NCBI RefSeq assembly: GCF_003751505.1 | Contig: NZ_RJVB01000003.1 | Span: forward strand, 60,712 to 124,711 | Origin: Erwinia sp. JUb26 | Lineage (GTDB): Bacteria; Pseudomonadota; Gammaproteobacteria; Enterobacterales; Enterobacteriaceae | DNA length: 64,000 nt | Direction of reading: 5' to 3' | Shown: positions 46,680 to 55,885 of the stretch, piece after piece | Layout of the letters: each line of letters begins with the position of its first letter | Numbering within the stretch: position 1 is the first letter of the stretch | The notes under the pieces: generated by a model | What the model saw: only the letters and a program-made list of their open reading frames with translations | Databases searched by the model: none | Told to the model about the DNA's origin: nothing | Position numbers and translations under genes: made by a program

Positions 46680-46835
46680 CTTTGCGGCTGTCGGGCGGTC
46701 CTCGCGCCGCTTCGCGGTCCCTTCACTTCGTGCGTCAGCCTGTCGGACCGGCTCAGACGGCACATCCGTGTGCCGACCGAGCCTTGCGCCCGCGTCCTGC
46801 GTGCCCATCCTGGCTTCCTCTCTCCGTTCAGCGCT
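46680..46835 (-). repeat. Intergenic repeat element, inverted arm
   Basis: Read on the minus strand from AGCGCT at 46830-46835, it runs GAACGGAGAGAGGAAGCCAG, a GC-rich inverted-repeat middle, CCGGTCCGACAGGCTGACG and GCGCGAGGACCGCCCGA. The same order recurs on the plus strand at 47279. Short open frames here are artefacts. Confidence 0.65.
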
Positions 46836-46934
46836 GCGGATTACCCGGCAGCCGCAGAGGCTGGGCGACCTCTAACAATAGCAATCGCTGTTTTTATCTA
46901 TTGAAATGATGAATAAATCGTTCGGACAATTTGC

Positions 46935-47278
46935 AGCGCTGAGTGGAGAAAATAACCCCGTTTTAGCTGCACATTCAGGGTGAGCGTGTAGCAATGCGAT
47001 TCTATTCAAAGTAGCCCGGCGAAAGCAGCGAAAGATGAAAGGTGTTTTTACCGGCAACACAATGATGAACCAGCAGGCTGGCGGCTTCCCCGTACGGGCA
47101 ATCCACAGCGCTGAACGAAGAAAATAATTCCGGATTTAGCTGCACATTCAGGGTGAACATGTCGCAATGCGATTGCATTCAAAGCAGCCTAGGGAAAGCA
47201 GCGAAAGATGAAAGGTGTTTTACCGGCAGCACAATGATTAACCAGCAGACTGGCGGCTTCCCCGTACGGGCAATCCAC
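46935..47278 (+). repeat. 172-bp direct repeat, two tandem copies
   Basis: Copies 46935-47106 and 47107-47278, both beginning AGCGCTGA, differ at scattered positions (about nine-tenths identical by eye). Both contain AGCTGCACATTCAGGGTGA, GCGAAAGATGAAAGGTGTTT and GGCGGCTTCCCCGTACGGGC. Neither encodes a protein with a ribosome-binding site. Confidence 0.8.
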
Positions 47279-47440
47279 AGCGCTGAACGAAGAGAGGAAA
47301 GCCAGGATTCTCCAGCAGGGAAGCTGGAGAAAGGTGCGGCCGGGCCATGGAGGGCCCGTCTGCACCGGTCCGACGGGCTGACGATTGTAGTGAGGGAGCC
47401 ACGCGGCGCGTGGCGCGAGGACGCCCGAGCGGGGAAGCCG
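47279..47440 (+). repeat. Intergenic repeat element, direct arm
   Basis: Begins as a third copy of the AGCGCTGAACG junction and then follows the inverted arm at 46680-46835 (GAGAGGAAAGCCAGGA, CCGGTCCGACGGGCTGACG with 18 of 19 matches, GCGCGAGGACGCCCGA). It ends before the efflux operon. Confidence 0.65.
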
Positions 47441-47546
47441 CCAGTCAGCGCAATCACCGCGCTGACAGCAATCCCAGCAATCACTCATCCCACAGAACCC
47501 CCTCAACCAGCTTTACATCAGAAACTGAATATCAGGTAGGGCGCGA

Positions 47547-48917
47547 TCAGCTCCCGCCCCCCAGCGACTGCCACAGCGTAATCCGGTTATCGTAATCCGT
47601 TTGCTGAAGCGCAATCAGCTCCAGCTGCGCCGACCACAGCGTACGCTGATTGGTCAACACGGTCAGATAATCCCCGCTGCCGGCCTGATAACCGTGCAGT
47701 GACAAATCCAGACTGCGCTGCGCCGCTGCAACGTACTCGCGCTGCGCATCCATCTGCTCGCTGAGCGTGGCACGGCGTGCCAGCGCATCGGCAACGTCTT
47801 TGAACCCGCTCTGAATCGCTTTTTCATACGCCGCAATCAGTCCCTGTTTCTCCGCCTCAGCATACTTCAGCGCCGCCACGTTGGTGCCACCGGCAAACAG
47901 CGGCAGCGACAGGCTCGGTGCAAACGACCAGACGTTGGCGCCGTGGCTGAACAGGCTGGAAAGCGACCCGCTCGCTACCCCGGCGCTGGACGTCAGCGAG
48001 AGGGTCGGGAAGAAGTTGGCGCGCGCGGCACCGATATCCGCATTGGCGCTCTTCAGGCTGTGCTCCGCTTCCTGCACGTCCGGGCGGCGCAGCAGGAGCG
48101 AAGAAGATACTCCGGCAGGCACCAGCGTAATGGCATTGTCGTTCAGCTTATCCAGCGGACCGGGCAGCAGCGAATCCGGTAGGCTCTCACCCGCCAGTAG
48201 CGTCAGGGCGTTGCGGTCCTGGGCAACCAGCGTCTGATAGCTGGCCACGCTGGCGCGCGCAGACTGGTAAACGGTCATCGCCTCGTTCATATCCGTGCCG
48301 TCTGCCACCCCGGCCGCCTGACGGCGTTTAGTGATCTCCAGCGTTTTACCGGCGCTGATCATCGTCTCCTGCGCGAGCTGCAGATTACTGTTATCCGCCG
48401 CCAGCGTGACCCAGGCGGTGGCGGTTTCAGCAATCAGCGTCAGGCGGGTGTTCTGCGCGGTAAATTCGCTGGCCAGCCAGGTTTCCTTCGCCGCACGGCT
48501 CAGGCTGCGGTTGTGGCCAAACAGATCGATCTCGAAACTGCTGACGCTGCCGCTGGCCTCCGCGCTGCCGGTTACGCCCGCATCGGTGGTCCGGCTGCGG
48601 GTGCTGGTCAGCCCGGCATTCAGCGTCGGGAACAGGCTGGCGCGCTCTTCGCCGTACAGCGCCTTCGCCTGCTCGATATCGCTGATTGCTTTACGCAGGT
48701 CGCGGTTGCTGGCTAAAGCGCGTGCCACCACGGTTTTCAGTCGGCTGTCACCCATCACCTGCTGCCAGTTACTGAGCACGGCCGGTGCGCTGCCGTCCGG
48801 ATTCTGCCCCGGCCAGGTGGCCGGAACCGGCGCGGCGGGGCGCTGATAATCGGGATCGAGAGACAGACAGCCCGCCAGCATCATCGACAGGGCTATCACG
48901 CTAATTCGGTACATCAT
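47547..48917 (-). CDS. RND efflux outer-membrane channel lipoprotein (OprM/NodT family)
   Basis: 456 residues. A lipoprotein signal ends L14-A15-G16-C17. The TolC-like outer-membrane factor fold is seen as two halves with repeated long helices: PDYQRPAAPVPATW at the N-terminus, the SFEIDLFGHNRSLSRAAKETWLASE region, LLRRPDVQEAEHSLKSANADIGAARANFFP, and QRSLDLSLHGYQAGSGDYLTVL. It forms the exit duct of a tripartite pump. The start overlaps the last base of the permease stop (TAATG), with GGGAG upstream, so all three pump genes form one operon. Confidence 0.92.
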   Translation of the reverse strand: MMYRISVIALSMMLAGCLSLDPDYQRPAAPVPATWPGQNPDGSAPAVLSNWQQVMGDSRLKTVVARALASNRDLRKAISDIEQAKALYGEERASLFPTLNAGLTSTRSRTTDAGVTGSAEASGSVSSFEIDLFGHNRSLSRAAKETWLASEFTAQNTRLTLIAETATAWVTLAADNSNLQLAQETMISAGKTLEITKRRQAAGVADGTDMNEAMTVYQSARASVASYQTLVAQDRNALTLLAGESLPDSLLPGPLDKLNDNAITLVPAGVSSSLLLRRPDVQEAEHSLKSANADIGAARANFFPTLSLTSSAGVASGSLSSLFSHGANVWSFAPSLSLPLFAGGTNVAALKYAEAEKQGLIAAYEKAIQSGFKDVADALARRATLSEQMDAQREYVAAAQRSLDLSLHGYQAGSGDYLTVLTNQRTLWSAQLELIALQQTDYDNRITLWQSLGGGS

Positions 48918-51900
48918 TATTTACTCCCGTGGCGTGATGTGAACAGATGCTTCACCAGCACAAAGAACAGCGGTACAAAGAAAATCGCCAGAATGGTCGC
49001 GGCCAGCGTCCCGCCGATAATCCCGGTACCAATCGCAATGCGGCTGTTGGCTCCGGCACCGGTCGCCACCGCCAGCGGCAGTACCCCGGCAATAAAGGCC
49101 AGCGAGGTCATAATAATCGGTCGCAGGCGGATACGGGCCGCGGAAATCGCCGCCGCGCTCAGCGAACTCCCCTGTTTCAGCGCCGCCTCGGCGAATTCCA
49201 CAATCAGGATGGCGTTCTTCGCCGACAGTCCGATGGTGGTCAGCAGCGCAACCTGGAAGTAAATATCGTTGCTCAGCCCGCGCAGGCTGGCGGCCAGTGC
49301 GGCACCGAAGATACCCAGCGGGATCACCAGCAGCACCGAGAACGGCACCGACCAGCTCTCATACAGCGCTGCCAGGCACAGGAACACCACCAGAATCGAG
49401 ATGGCGTACAGGCTCATGGCCTGGCCGCTGGCGAGTTTTTCCTGCAGCGACAGGCCGCTCCACGCCCAGCTGGAGCCCGGCGCCAGCTGATTGGCCAGCT
49501 CTTCCATTTTGTCCATCGCCGCACCCGAGCTGTAGCCGGAGCTATTTTCACCGGCGATTTCAAAGGCGGCCGAGCCGTTATAGCGTGACAGGCTTTCCGG
49601 GCCGTAGATCCAGTGCGTGGTGGCAAAGGCGGAGAACGGCGTCATGCTGTCGTCGCTGCCGCGCACGAACCACTTCGCCAGATCTTCCGGCTTCGAGCGG
49701 AACTGGCTGTCCCCTTCGATATAGACCTCTTTCACCCTGCCGCGATCGATAAAGTCGTTCACGTAGGTGCCGCCCCACGCGCTGCTCAGCGTGTCGGTCA
49801 CGTCGGACAGTGACAGGCCGAGTGCCACCGCTTTGTTATTGTCGATATCCACCTGAAGCTGCGGCATCTGCGGCAGATCGCTGGCGCGCACGGACTGAAG
49901 CTCCGGACTGCTGTTTGCCGCTTTCAGCAGATCGCTGCGCAGCTTCAGCAGGGTGTTACGGTCGGTGGCGCCGCTGGCCAGCAGCTCAAAGGTAAAGCCG
50001 TTGCTTTGCCCCAGCCCCTGCACCGACGGCGGAGTCATGGCGAAGACTTTCGCATCGCGGATATCACCCAGCGCCGCCATGGCTTCACGGGCGATGCCCT
50101 GCGCGCTGTTTTTCTCGCCGGCGCGCTGGCTCCAGTCTTTCAGTGACACGAAGGCCATCCCGGCATTCTGGCCGCTACCGCTGAAGTTAAAGCCGTTAAC
50201 GGTGAAGATAACGTTGGTGTTGTCCTTCTGCTGGTTAAGGAACCAGTCGGTCACGCGTTTGTTCACCGCGTCGGTGCGGCTGATGGTGGCCCCGGCGGGC
50301 AGGGTGTACTGCACCATGATTTCGCCCTGGTCCTCTTCCGGCAGGAAGCTGCCCGGCAGGCGCCACAGCAGCAGCGCCATCAGTCCGGCAAACACGGCGT
50401 AAACCAGCATCAGCCGCACCGGGCGGCCAAGAAGCCACAGCACGCGTTTGCGGTAGCGCTTCTCGCCGTTCTGATACAGGCGGTTAAAACGCGCAAAGAA
50501 TCCGCGCTGCGGAGGCTGGCTGTGCTTCAGCAGCATGCCGCACAGCGCCGGGGTCAGCGTCAGGGCGACCACCACCGACAGCATCATGGCGGCGATAATC
50601 GTCACCGAGAACTGGCGGTAAATCACCCCGGTGGATCCGCCGAAGAAGGCCATCGGCAGGAATACCGCCGACAGCACCAGCGCAATCGCCACCAGCGCCC
50701 CGGCGATTTCACCCATCGATTTCTCGGTGGCTTCACGGGCGTTCAGCCCTTCGTTGCGCATAATGCGCTCAACGTTTTCCACCACCACGATGGCGTCATC
50801 CACCAGCAGCCCGATGGCCAGCACCATGGCAAACAGCGTCAGGGTGTTAATGGAGTAGCCGAACAGCGCCAGCACGCCAAAGGTGCCGAGCAGCACCACC
50901 GGCACCGCCAGCGCGGGGATCAGCGTGGCGCGCAGGTTTTGCAGGAACAGCATCATCACCGTCACCACCAGAACAATGGCGATCAGCAGGGTTTCAATCA
51001 CATCCTGTACCGAGATTTTAATAAATTCGGTGCTGTCCTTCGGATAGGCGATTTCATAGCCCGCAGGCATGTTGTGGTGATATTCCTCAATCTTTGCCTT
51101 CACCAGGCTGGCGGTATCCAGCGCGTTGGCACCGGGAGCCAGCATCACCGCTACACCGGCCGCCGGGTGACCGTTCAGTTTTGAGCTGGCGCTGTAGTCT
51201 TCACTGCCCATCTCAACGCGCGCAACGTCGCCGATGCGCACCACGGCACCGCCGGTGGCGCTTTTAATGATGATATTGCGGAACTGGTCGACGGTTTGCA
51301 GGCGCGACTGCGCACGCACCGTGGCCGTCAGCTGCTGGTTGCTGGCGGCAGGCAGGGCGCCGAGTTTACCGGCGGTGACCTGCACGTTCTGCGCTTCAAT
51401 TGCAGTTTGCACGTCAGACGGCATCAGGCTGTAGGAGGCGAGTTTGGCGGGATCGAGCCAGATACGCATCGCGTATTCCGCACCGAAAACCTGCAGGCTA
51501 CCGACGCCGCTCACGCGGGCCAGTGGATCCTGCAGGTTGCTCACCAGCCAGTCGGCGATATCGGAGCTGGTGGCGCGATCGTTGTTATCGTACAGCGCCA
51601 TAATCAGCAGGAAGTTGGACTGCGTTTTAGTGACGGTAATTCCGGCGCTTTGGACTTCGCTTGGCAGGCGAGACTCGGCCTGCTGCACCTTATTCTGCAC
51701 CTGCACCTGCGCGGTATCCGGGTCTGTACCCTGCTGGAAGGTGACGTTGATATCCACCGAGCCGTCCGAGCTGCTGGACGAGGTGAAGTAGAGCAGATTA
51801 TCCAGGCCGGTCATCTGCTGTTCGATCACCTGGGTCACGCTGTTTTCCAGTGTTTCCGCCGAAGCACCGGTATAGGTAGCTTTAATTTTGATCGAGGGCG

Positions 51901-52021
51901 GGGCAACGTCGGGATACTGGGCCACTGGCAGGGTGCGGATAGCCATAATCCCCGCCAGCATAATCAGAATCGCAATCACCCAGGCAAACACCGGGCGGCG
52001 CACAAAGAAACGCGAAAACAT
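48917..52021 (-). CDS. RND efflux transporter permease (AcrB/MexB family)
   Basis: 1034 residues, typical of hydrophobe/amphiphile RND pumps. It is an inner-membrane proton antiporter expelling drugs or toxic compounds. N-terminal FVRRPVFAWVIAILIMLAG, the TM4 proton-relay pair in AIGLLVDDAIVVVENVERIM, LPMAFFGGSTGVIYRQFSVTI, and the C-terminal LLTTIGLSAKNAILIVEFAEAALKQG are all present. Two large periplasmic loops lie at about 35-330 and 560-865. The start overlaps the adaptor stop by one base. Substrate range cannot be read from sequence. Confidence 0.95.
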   Translation of the reverse strand: MFSRFFVRRPVFAWVIAILIMLAGIMAIRTLPVAQYPDVAPPSIKIKATYTGASAETLENSVTQVIEQQMTGLDNLLYFTSSSSSDGSVDINVTFQQGTDPDTAQVQVQNKVQQAESRLPSEVQSAGITVTKTQSNFLLIMALYDNNDRATSSDIADWLVSNLQDPLARVSGVGSLQVFGAEYAMRIWLDPAKLASYSLMPSDVQTAIEAQNVQVTAGKLGALPAASNQQLTATVRAQSRLQTVDQFRNIIIKSATGGAVVRIGDVARVEMGSEDYSASSKLNGHPAAGVAVMLAPGANALDTASLVKAKIEEYHHNMPAGYEIAYPKDSTEFIKISVQDVIETLLIAIVLVVTVMMLFLQNLRATLIPALAVPVVLLGTFGVLALFGYSINTLTLFAMVLAIGLLVDDAIVVVENVERIMRNEGLNAREATEKSMGEIAGALVAIALVLSAVFLPMAFFGGSTGVIYRQFSVTIIAAMMLSVVVALTLTPALCGMLLKHSQPPQRGFFARFNRLYQNGEKRYRKRVLWLLGRPVRLMLVYAVFAGLMALLLWRLPGSFLPEEDQGEIMVQYTLPAGATISRTDAVNKRVTDWFLNQQKDNTNVIFTVNGFNFSGSGQNAGMAFVSLKDWSQRAGEKNSAQGIAREAMAALGDIRDAKVFAMTPPSVQGLGQSNGFTFELLASGATDRNTLLKLRSDLLKAANSSPELQSVRASDLPQMPQLQVDIDNNKAVALGLSLSDVTDTLSSAWGGTYVNDFIDRGRVKEVYIEGDSQFRSKPEDLAKWFVRGSDDSMTPFSAFATTHWIYGPESLSRYNGSAAFEIAGENSSGYSSGAAMDKMEELANQLAPGSSWAWSGLSLQEKLASGQAMSLYAISILVVFLCLAALYESWSVPFSVLLVIPLGIFGAALAASLRGLSNDIYFQVALLTTIGLSAKNAILIVEFAEAALKQGSSLSAAAISAARIRLRPIIMTSLAFIAGVLPLAVATGAGANSRIAIGTGIIGGTLAATILAIFFVPLFFVLVKHLFTSRHGSK

Positions 52022-53142
52022 CAGTTCGCTCCTTCGCTGCGGGTGACTTCTTCCGGCTTCACGCTGTCACCGGCGGCGACTTTATCGCTGCCTTCCACCA
52101 GTAGACGGTCGCCCGCATGCAGGCCTTTGGTTATCAGCCAGTTGGTTCCGGTGGCATCGGCGGTCACCACTTCACGCTGTTCGACTTTATTTTCTGCGTT
52201 AACCACCAGCGCGGTGGCGTTGCCTTTGGCATCGCGGGTAATACCCTGCTGCGGCGCAAGAATGGCGTTTTCCACCACGCCTTCATCGACCAGAGCGTGA
52301 ACAAACATGCCCGGGAGCAGCACGTGCTGCGGATTCGGGAACACGGCGCGCAGCGTGACCGAGCCGGTGGCTTCATCCACCGCCACTTCGGTCAGTTCGA
52401 GACGGCCTTTTTCCGGGTAGGTGGTGCCGTCTTCCAGCGTCAGGGTGACGTTAAGCGTGTTGTTGTCGCTGGCCAGTGCACGCTTGCGCAGATTCAGCAG
52501 TTCCACGCTGGAGCGGGTCAGATCCACATACATGCTGTCGAGGCTGCGGATGGTGGCCAGCACGGTGTCCTGCCCGGCGGTGACTAACGCACCGGGCGTC
52601 ACGGCGGAGATGCCGATGCGGCCCGCAATGGGGGCGGTGACGGTGGTCCAGTCGAGGTTAACGCGCGCGCTGTCCAGCGCCGCCTGTTTTTCCGCCACGC
52701 TGGCGCGATCCTGGTCGCAGGTGGATTTCGCATCGTCGGCATCCTGCTGTGAAACGCCCTGATACTGCACCAGTCCGGCATAGCGTTTGGCTTTCTGACA
52801 GTCGCCGATTACCAGCGCCTGAGCGCTTTTCAGCGCGGCGGCAGCCTGTTGCCAGGCGGCTTTATAGCTGGCGGCGTCGAGCTGGTACAGCGCCTGTCCG
52901 GCTTTCACTTCGGCCCCTTCGGTGAACAGGCGCTTCTGGATCAGCCCACCCACCTGCGGCCTGACTTCTGCCGTCTGGGTAGCGGTGGTGCGCCCGGTAA
53001 GATCGCTGGTCAGGGTAAAGCTGCTGGCTTTCAGCGTGACGACCCCGACTTCGGTCAGACCGGGGGCCGGGGCGCTGGAGGTGACATTATCGCAGCCGGC
53101 CAGGCAAAAAAGGGTCAGCAGCGAGACTATGCGTAATTGCAT
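52021..53142 (-). CDS. RND efflux periplasmic adaptor subunit (AcrA/MFP family)
   Basis: 373 residues. Its signal ends LAGC with lipidated C17. It has the membrane-fusion-protein plan: SSFTLTSDLTGRTTATQTAEVRPQVGGLIQKRLFTEGAEVKAGQALYQLD as lipoyl half, a helical hairpin (about 90-160), VTAPIAGRIGISAVTPGALVTAGQ as second lipoyl half, a beta-barrel and a membrane-proximal domain. It links the permease to the outer-membrane channel. It is first gene of the pump operon. The 426-base region upstream holds the promoter and no other gene. Confidence 0.93.
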   Translation of the reverse strand: MQLRIVSLLTLFCLAGCDNVTSSAPAPGLTEVGVVTLKASSFTLTSDLTGRTTATQTAEVRPQVGGLIQKRLFTEGAEVKAGQALYQLDAASYKAAWQQAAAALKSAQALVIGDCQKAKRYAGLVQYQGVSQQDADDAKSTCDQDRASVAEKQAALDSARVNLDWTTVTAPIAGRIGISAVTPGALVTAGQDTVLATIRSLDSMYVDLTRSSVELLNLRKRALASDNNTLNVTLTLEDGTTYPEKGRLELTEVAVDEATGSVTLRAVFPNPQHVLLPGMFVHALVDEGVVENAILAPQQGITRDAKGNATALVVNAENKVEQREVVTADATGTNWLITKGLHAGDRLLVEGSDKVAAGDSVKPEEVTRSEGAN

Positions 53143-53568
53143 ATGGCTATTCCACTCAAATTAAAAAAGAAAATGGCACATCGGCGAGCCATCATTATTT
53201 AGCAATGGCTCAGGATACGTTTAATAACATTCAGGTACTGCTGTTAATCGGTAAAGTAATTGCAATGAAATCGTTTGGATGATTGCGAAGCGTGTTTTTA
53301 TCTCTCCAGTCTCATCATTTTTTTAAAATCAGACGGGAGATAATCATCCTGTCTTTAGGGCGATTTCGGTCTGGATTTGCCGGCCAGTCCCTTGTGCGGT
53401 GTGGCTTGTGGCCTTGCTGATGTAAAGTTTTGTTGTCCCGGACGCATTAAAGTGAAAGAAATCTGTCCGTTAATGACAATGACAATTTACGCCGAGGTTA
53501 ATTAATTGCCATAACGACACACTGTATTATTTAATCATCAGGGGAATAAGATTTTCCAAGGGTGATTT
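53143..53568. other. Promoter region between padR-type gene and efflux operon
   Basis: About 430 bases with no coding signal on either strand. The AAGATATATCTT palindrome found upstream of the PadR-type gene was not seen here. A possible promoter lies in the AT-rich part near 53220-53300. Confidence 0.45.
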
Positions 53569-54108
53569 CTAAATTCGGCGTATTTTCTCGCTGGCTTCAA
53601 TAATGGCATCGACAATAGCCGCACGCTCGTCGGTGTTAATGGTTCTGTTTGTTGTCAGCGTGCGCAGGCTGAATTTCAGCTTTTCAAACGCCTCTTCGAT
53701 CAGCGGGTCTTTCTGCGTCTGGCTGACCACCAGCTTTTTCATTTTTATCAGCGTGTCGCGCAGCGCCTCATGATGCCGGGCGAGGAACGCTTCACCCGCT
53801 GCCGTCAGCGAGTACTGCTTTTTACCGCCGCCGCTTTCGATGGTCGTGGCATACTTCTCTTCTTCTATCGAAGTCAGAATCGGATAGATCACGCCGGGGC
53901 TGGGACGGTATACGCCCTGCGAATAGTCCCTGATCGAGGTAATCACCTCATACCCGTGCGTTGGATTGAGCCGAATCAGATGCAGCACCAGCAGGACCAG
54001 TTCCGTGCGGGTAAAGGCTTTGCCGCGACGCGCCTGATTCTTGCCGGAGTCGCTCGCTTTTTTTGACTCATCGACGTTTGATTCCTGGGGATGAAGCGTT
54101 TTTTTCAT
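53569..54108 (-). CDS. PadR-family transcriptional regulator
   Basis: 179 residues from the ATG at 54108; an in-frame GTG two codons upstream at 54114 is the alternative. A basic, Ser-rich N-terminal tail precedes the PadR winged helix (about 35-110): LVLLVLHLIRLNPTHGYEVITSIRDYS, VYRPSPGVIYPILTSIEEEKYA, and KKQYSLTAAGEAFL as the wing. A C-terminal dimerisation helix follows. PadR repressors bind phenolics or drugs and commonly control efflux genes. The tandem palindromes just upstream point to autoregulation, and the efflux operon downstream on the same strand is the likely second target. Confidence 0.9.
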   Translation of the reverse strand: MKKTLHPQESNVDESKKASDSGKNQARRGKAFTRTELVLLVLHLIRLNPTHGYEVITSIRDYSQGVYRPSPGVIYPILTSIEEEKYATTIESGGGKKQYSLTAAGEAFLARHHEALRDTLIKMKKLVVSQTQKDPLIEEAFEKLKFSLRTLTTNRTINTDERAAIVDAIIEASEKIRRI

Positions 54109-54140
54109 GGTCACAGTGCAGGTTAATGGCTGACCAAAAT

Positions 54141-54180
54141 AAGATATATCTTGAGCAATAAAGTCATCAAGATATATCTT
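54141..54180. promoter_or_regulatory. Paired PadR-type operators
   Basis: Two copies of the perfect 12-base palindrome AAGATATATCTT, each followed by GAG, begin at 54141 and 54169 (28 bases apart), 33 bases upstream of the regulator start. Confidence 0.75.
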
Positions 54181-54222
54181 GAGAGGATTCCGCCAGCAAA
54201 GAGTAAAAGTTTCGTTAAGACC

Positions 54223-54855
54223 CTATTTTACGCGCGCATCGGGGCGAACAAGGTCAAATCGCTGGGCTTCGCTGATGCCATAATAGGCGCTGGGGCCACC
54301 GGCGCGCAGGATCGGTTCTGCCTTGGCGGTTTGATAAATGCCGTTGTCCAGCAGGTCGCTGTCGATATGAATGGCGATGGCTTCCCCCAGCACCAGCCAG
54401 CTGTCCAGCAGCCCACCCTGCGCGTCCTGCAGTTGGATGCACTGCGTGAGGCGACACTCAAAATTCACCGGACTTTCCGCCACCATGCTGACGTTGACCC
54501 GGCTGGCGGGCAGGGCGGTCAGCCCGGCGTGGATGAACTCATCCTCCCCGCGCGGCAGCGAGGCCGAGCTTTCATTCATCGCCACCGCCAGCGATCGCGT
54601 GGCCAGATTCCAGACGAATTCGCCGGTTTCAACGATGTTCGCCACGCTGTCCTTCCAGCCGCTGCTGGCAAAGCCGATAATCGGTGGGCGATAGCTGAAG
54701 CAGTTAAAGAAGCTGTACGGCGCGAGGTTGCGCTGCCCGGCGGCATTCTGCGAGCTGATCCAGCCGATCGGGCGCGGGCCGATAATGGCATTCAGCGGAT
54801 CGTGGGGCAGACCGTGCCCCTGCTCCGGTCGGTAGGAATGGCGTGATCGTGACAT
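54223..54855 (-). CDS. Flavin reductase-like domain protein
   Basis: 210 residues with the FMN-binding split-barrel of the DIM6/NTAB/flavin reductase family: NAIIGPRPIGWISSQNAAGQRNLAPYSFFNCFSYRPP and the NIVETGEFVWNLATRS region. Such enzymes reduce FMN with NAD(P)H or act as oxidoreductase partners; the partner here is unknown. AAGGA lies 6 bases before the ATG. It is upstream of the PadR-type gene on the same strand, but operators lie between them, so separate transcripts are likely. It is divergent from rlmF. Confidence 0.87.
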   Translation of the reverse strand: MSRSRHSYRPEQGHGLPHDPLNAIIGPRPIGWISSQNAAGQRNLAPYSFFNCFSYRPPIIGFASSGWKDSVANIVETGEFVWNLATRSLAVAMNESSASLPRGEDEFIHAGLTALPASRVNVSMVAESPVNFECRLTQCIQLQDAQGGLLDSWLVLGEAIAIHIDSDLLDNGIYQTAKAEPILRAGGPSAYYGISEAQRFDLVRPDARVK

Positions 54856-54948
54856 AAATCGTCCTTATAAAGAGTAAAGTCAGCGGGAAATGTTTACCAT
54901 TAATAGCACAGAGGGTATCTTACGCCGCTGCTGACAAGAGAGTTACTG

Positions 54949-55878
54949 ATGAAAACCCCTGCCGAAAAAAATGTTCTTCACCCGCGTAACCGCCATCGCG
55001 GACGTTATGATTTCGCTGCGCTGATCGCCTGTCATCCGGCGCTGGCGCCGTTTGTTGCCGTTAATAACTGGGGCAGCGAGTCGATCGATTTCGCCAACCC
55101 GGAAGCGGTGAAAACCCTGAACCAGGCGCTGCTGCACCATTTCTACGGGCTGGCCCACTGGGATATCCCGGAAGGCTTCCTCTGCCCGCCGGTGCCGGGC
55201 CGCGCTGACTATGTTCACCATCTGGCCGATCTGCTGGCGGAAGATAATAATCGCGCAGTGCCGCGTGATATCAACGTGCTGGATATCGGCTGCGGTGCCA
55301 ATATGATCTATCCGATTATCGGCCACAGCGAGTATCAGTGGCGCTTTACCGGCACCGAGGTTAATCCGCAGGCGATGGCCGCTGCCAACGGTATTATCGC
55401 AGCGAACCCGGGCCTGAACCGTGCTATTCGTCTGCGCCGTCAGAAGGACAGTTCGACGATCTTCGGCGGTATCATTCATAAAAATGAGCTGTATCACGCC
55501 ACGATGTGTAATCCGCCGTTCCACGCTTCCGCCGCCGATGCGCGCGAAGGCAGCCAGCGCAAGCTGCGTAATCTGGGGCTGGATCGCAATGCGCCACTGA
55601 ACTTCGGCGGGCAGCAGGATGAGCTGTGGTGTGAGGGCGGTGAAAAGGCGTTCATTGGCCGGATGATTGCGGAAAGCGCGAATTTCGCCCGCCAGTGTAT
55701 CTGGTTCACCTCGCTGGTTTCCCGCCGCGAGAACCTGCCGGAGCTGTGGCGCGCGCTGGAAGAGGCCGACGTGGCTGCCGTGCGCACCATCGATATGGCC
55801 CAGGGTCAAAAGCAAAGCCGCTTTATCGCCTGGAGCTTTATGGAACAGCCACAGCGCACGCGTTTGATGGGTAAGTAA
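54949..55878 (+). CDS. rlmF: 23S rRNA (adenine-1618-N6)-methyltransferase
   Basis: 309 residues, matching E. coli RlmF (YbiN). It methylates A1618 of 23S rRNA with S-adenosyl methionine. The SAM-binding region is [17 protein letters not shown], and the N6-adenine catalytic motif is CNPPF (M-C-N-P-P-F). Family blocks are [18 protein letters not shown] and [18 protein letters not shown]. It converges on ybiO, as in E. coli (8 bases between the stops). Confidence 0.95.
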   Translation: MKTPAEKNVLHPRNRHRGRYDFAALIACHPALAPFVAVNNWGSESIDFANPEAVKTLNQALLHHFYGLAHWDIPEGFLCPPVPGRADYVHHLADLLAEDNNRAVPRDINVLDIGCGANMIYPIIGHSEYQWRFTGTEVNPQAMAAANGIIAANPGLNRAIRLRRQKDSSTIFGGIIHKNELYHATMCNPPFHASAADAREGSQRKLRNLGLDRNAPLNFGGQQDELWCEGGEKAFIGRMIAESANFARQCIWFTSLVSRRENLPELWRALEEADVAAVRTIDMAQGQKQSRFIAWSFMEQPQRTRLMGK

Positions 55879-55885
55879 GTTCAGC

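Noticed and set aside
46628-46909. Short frames (plus strand here, minus strand at 47189-47506) that share QPVGP-QT peptides
   Set aside because: They fall inside the inverted arms of the intergenic repeat and lack ribosome-binding sites; their similarity is explained by the repeat.
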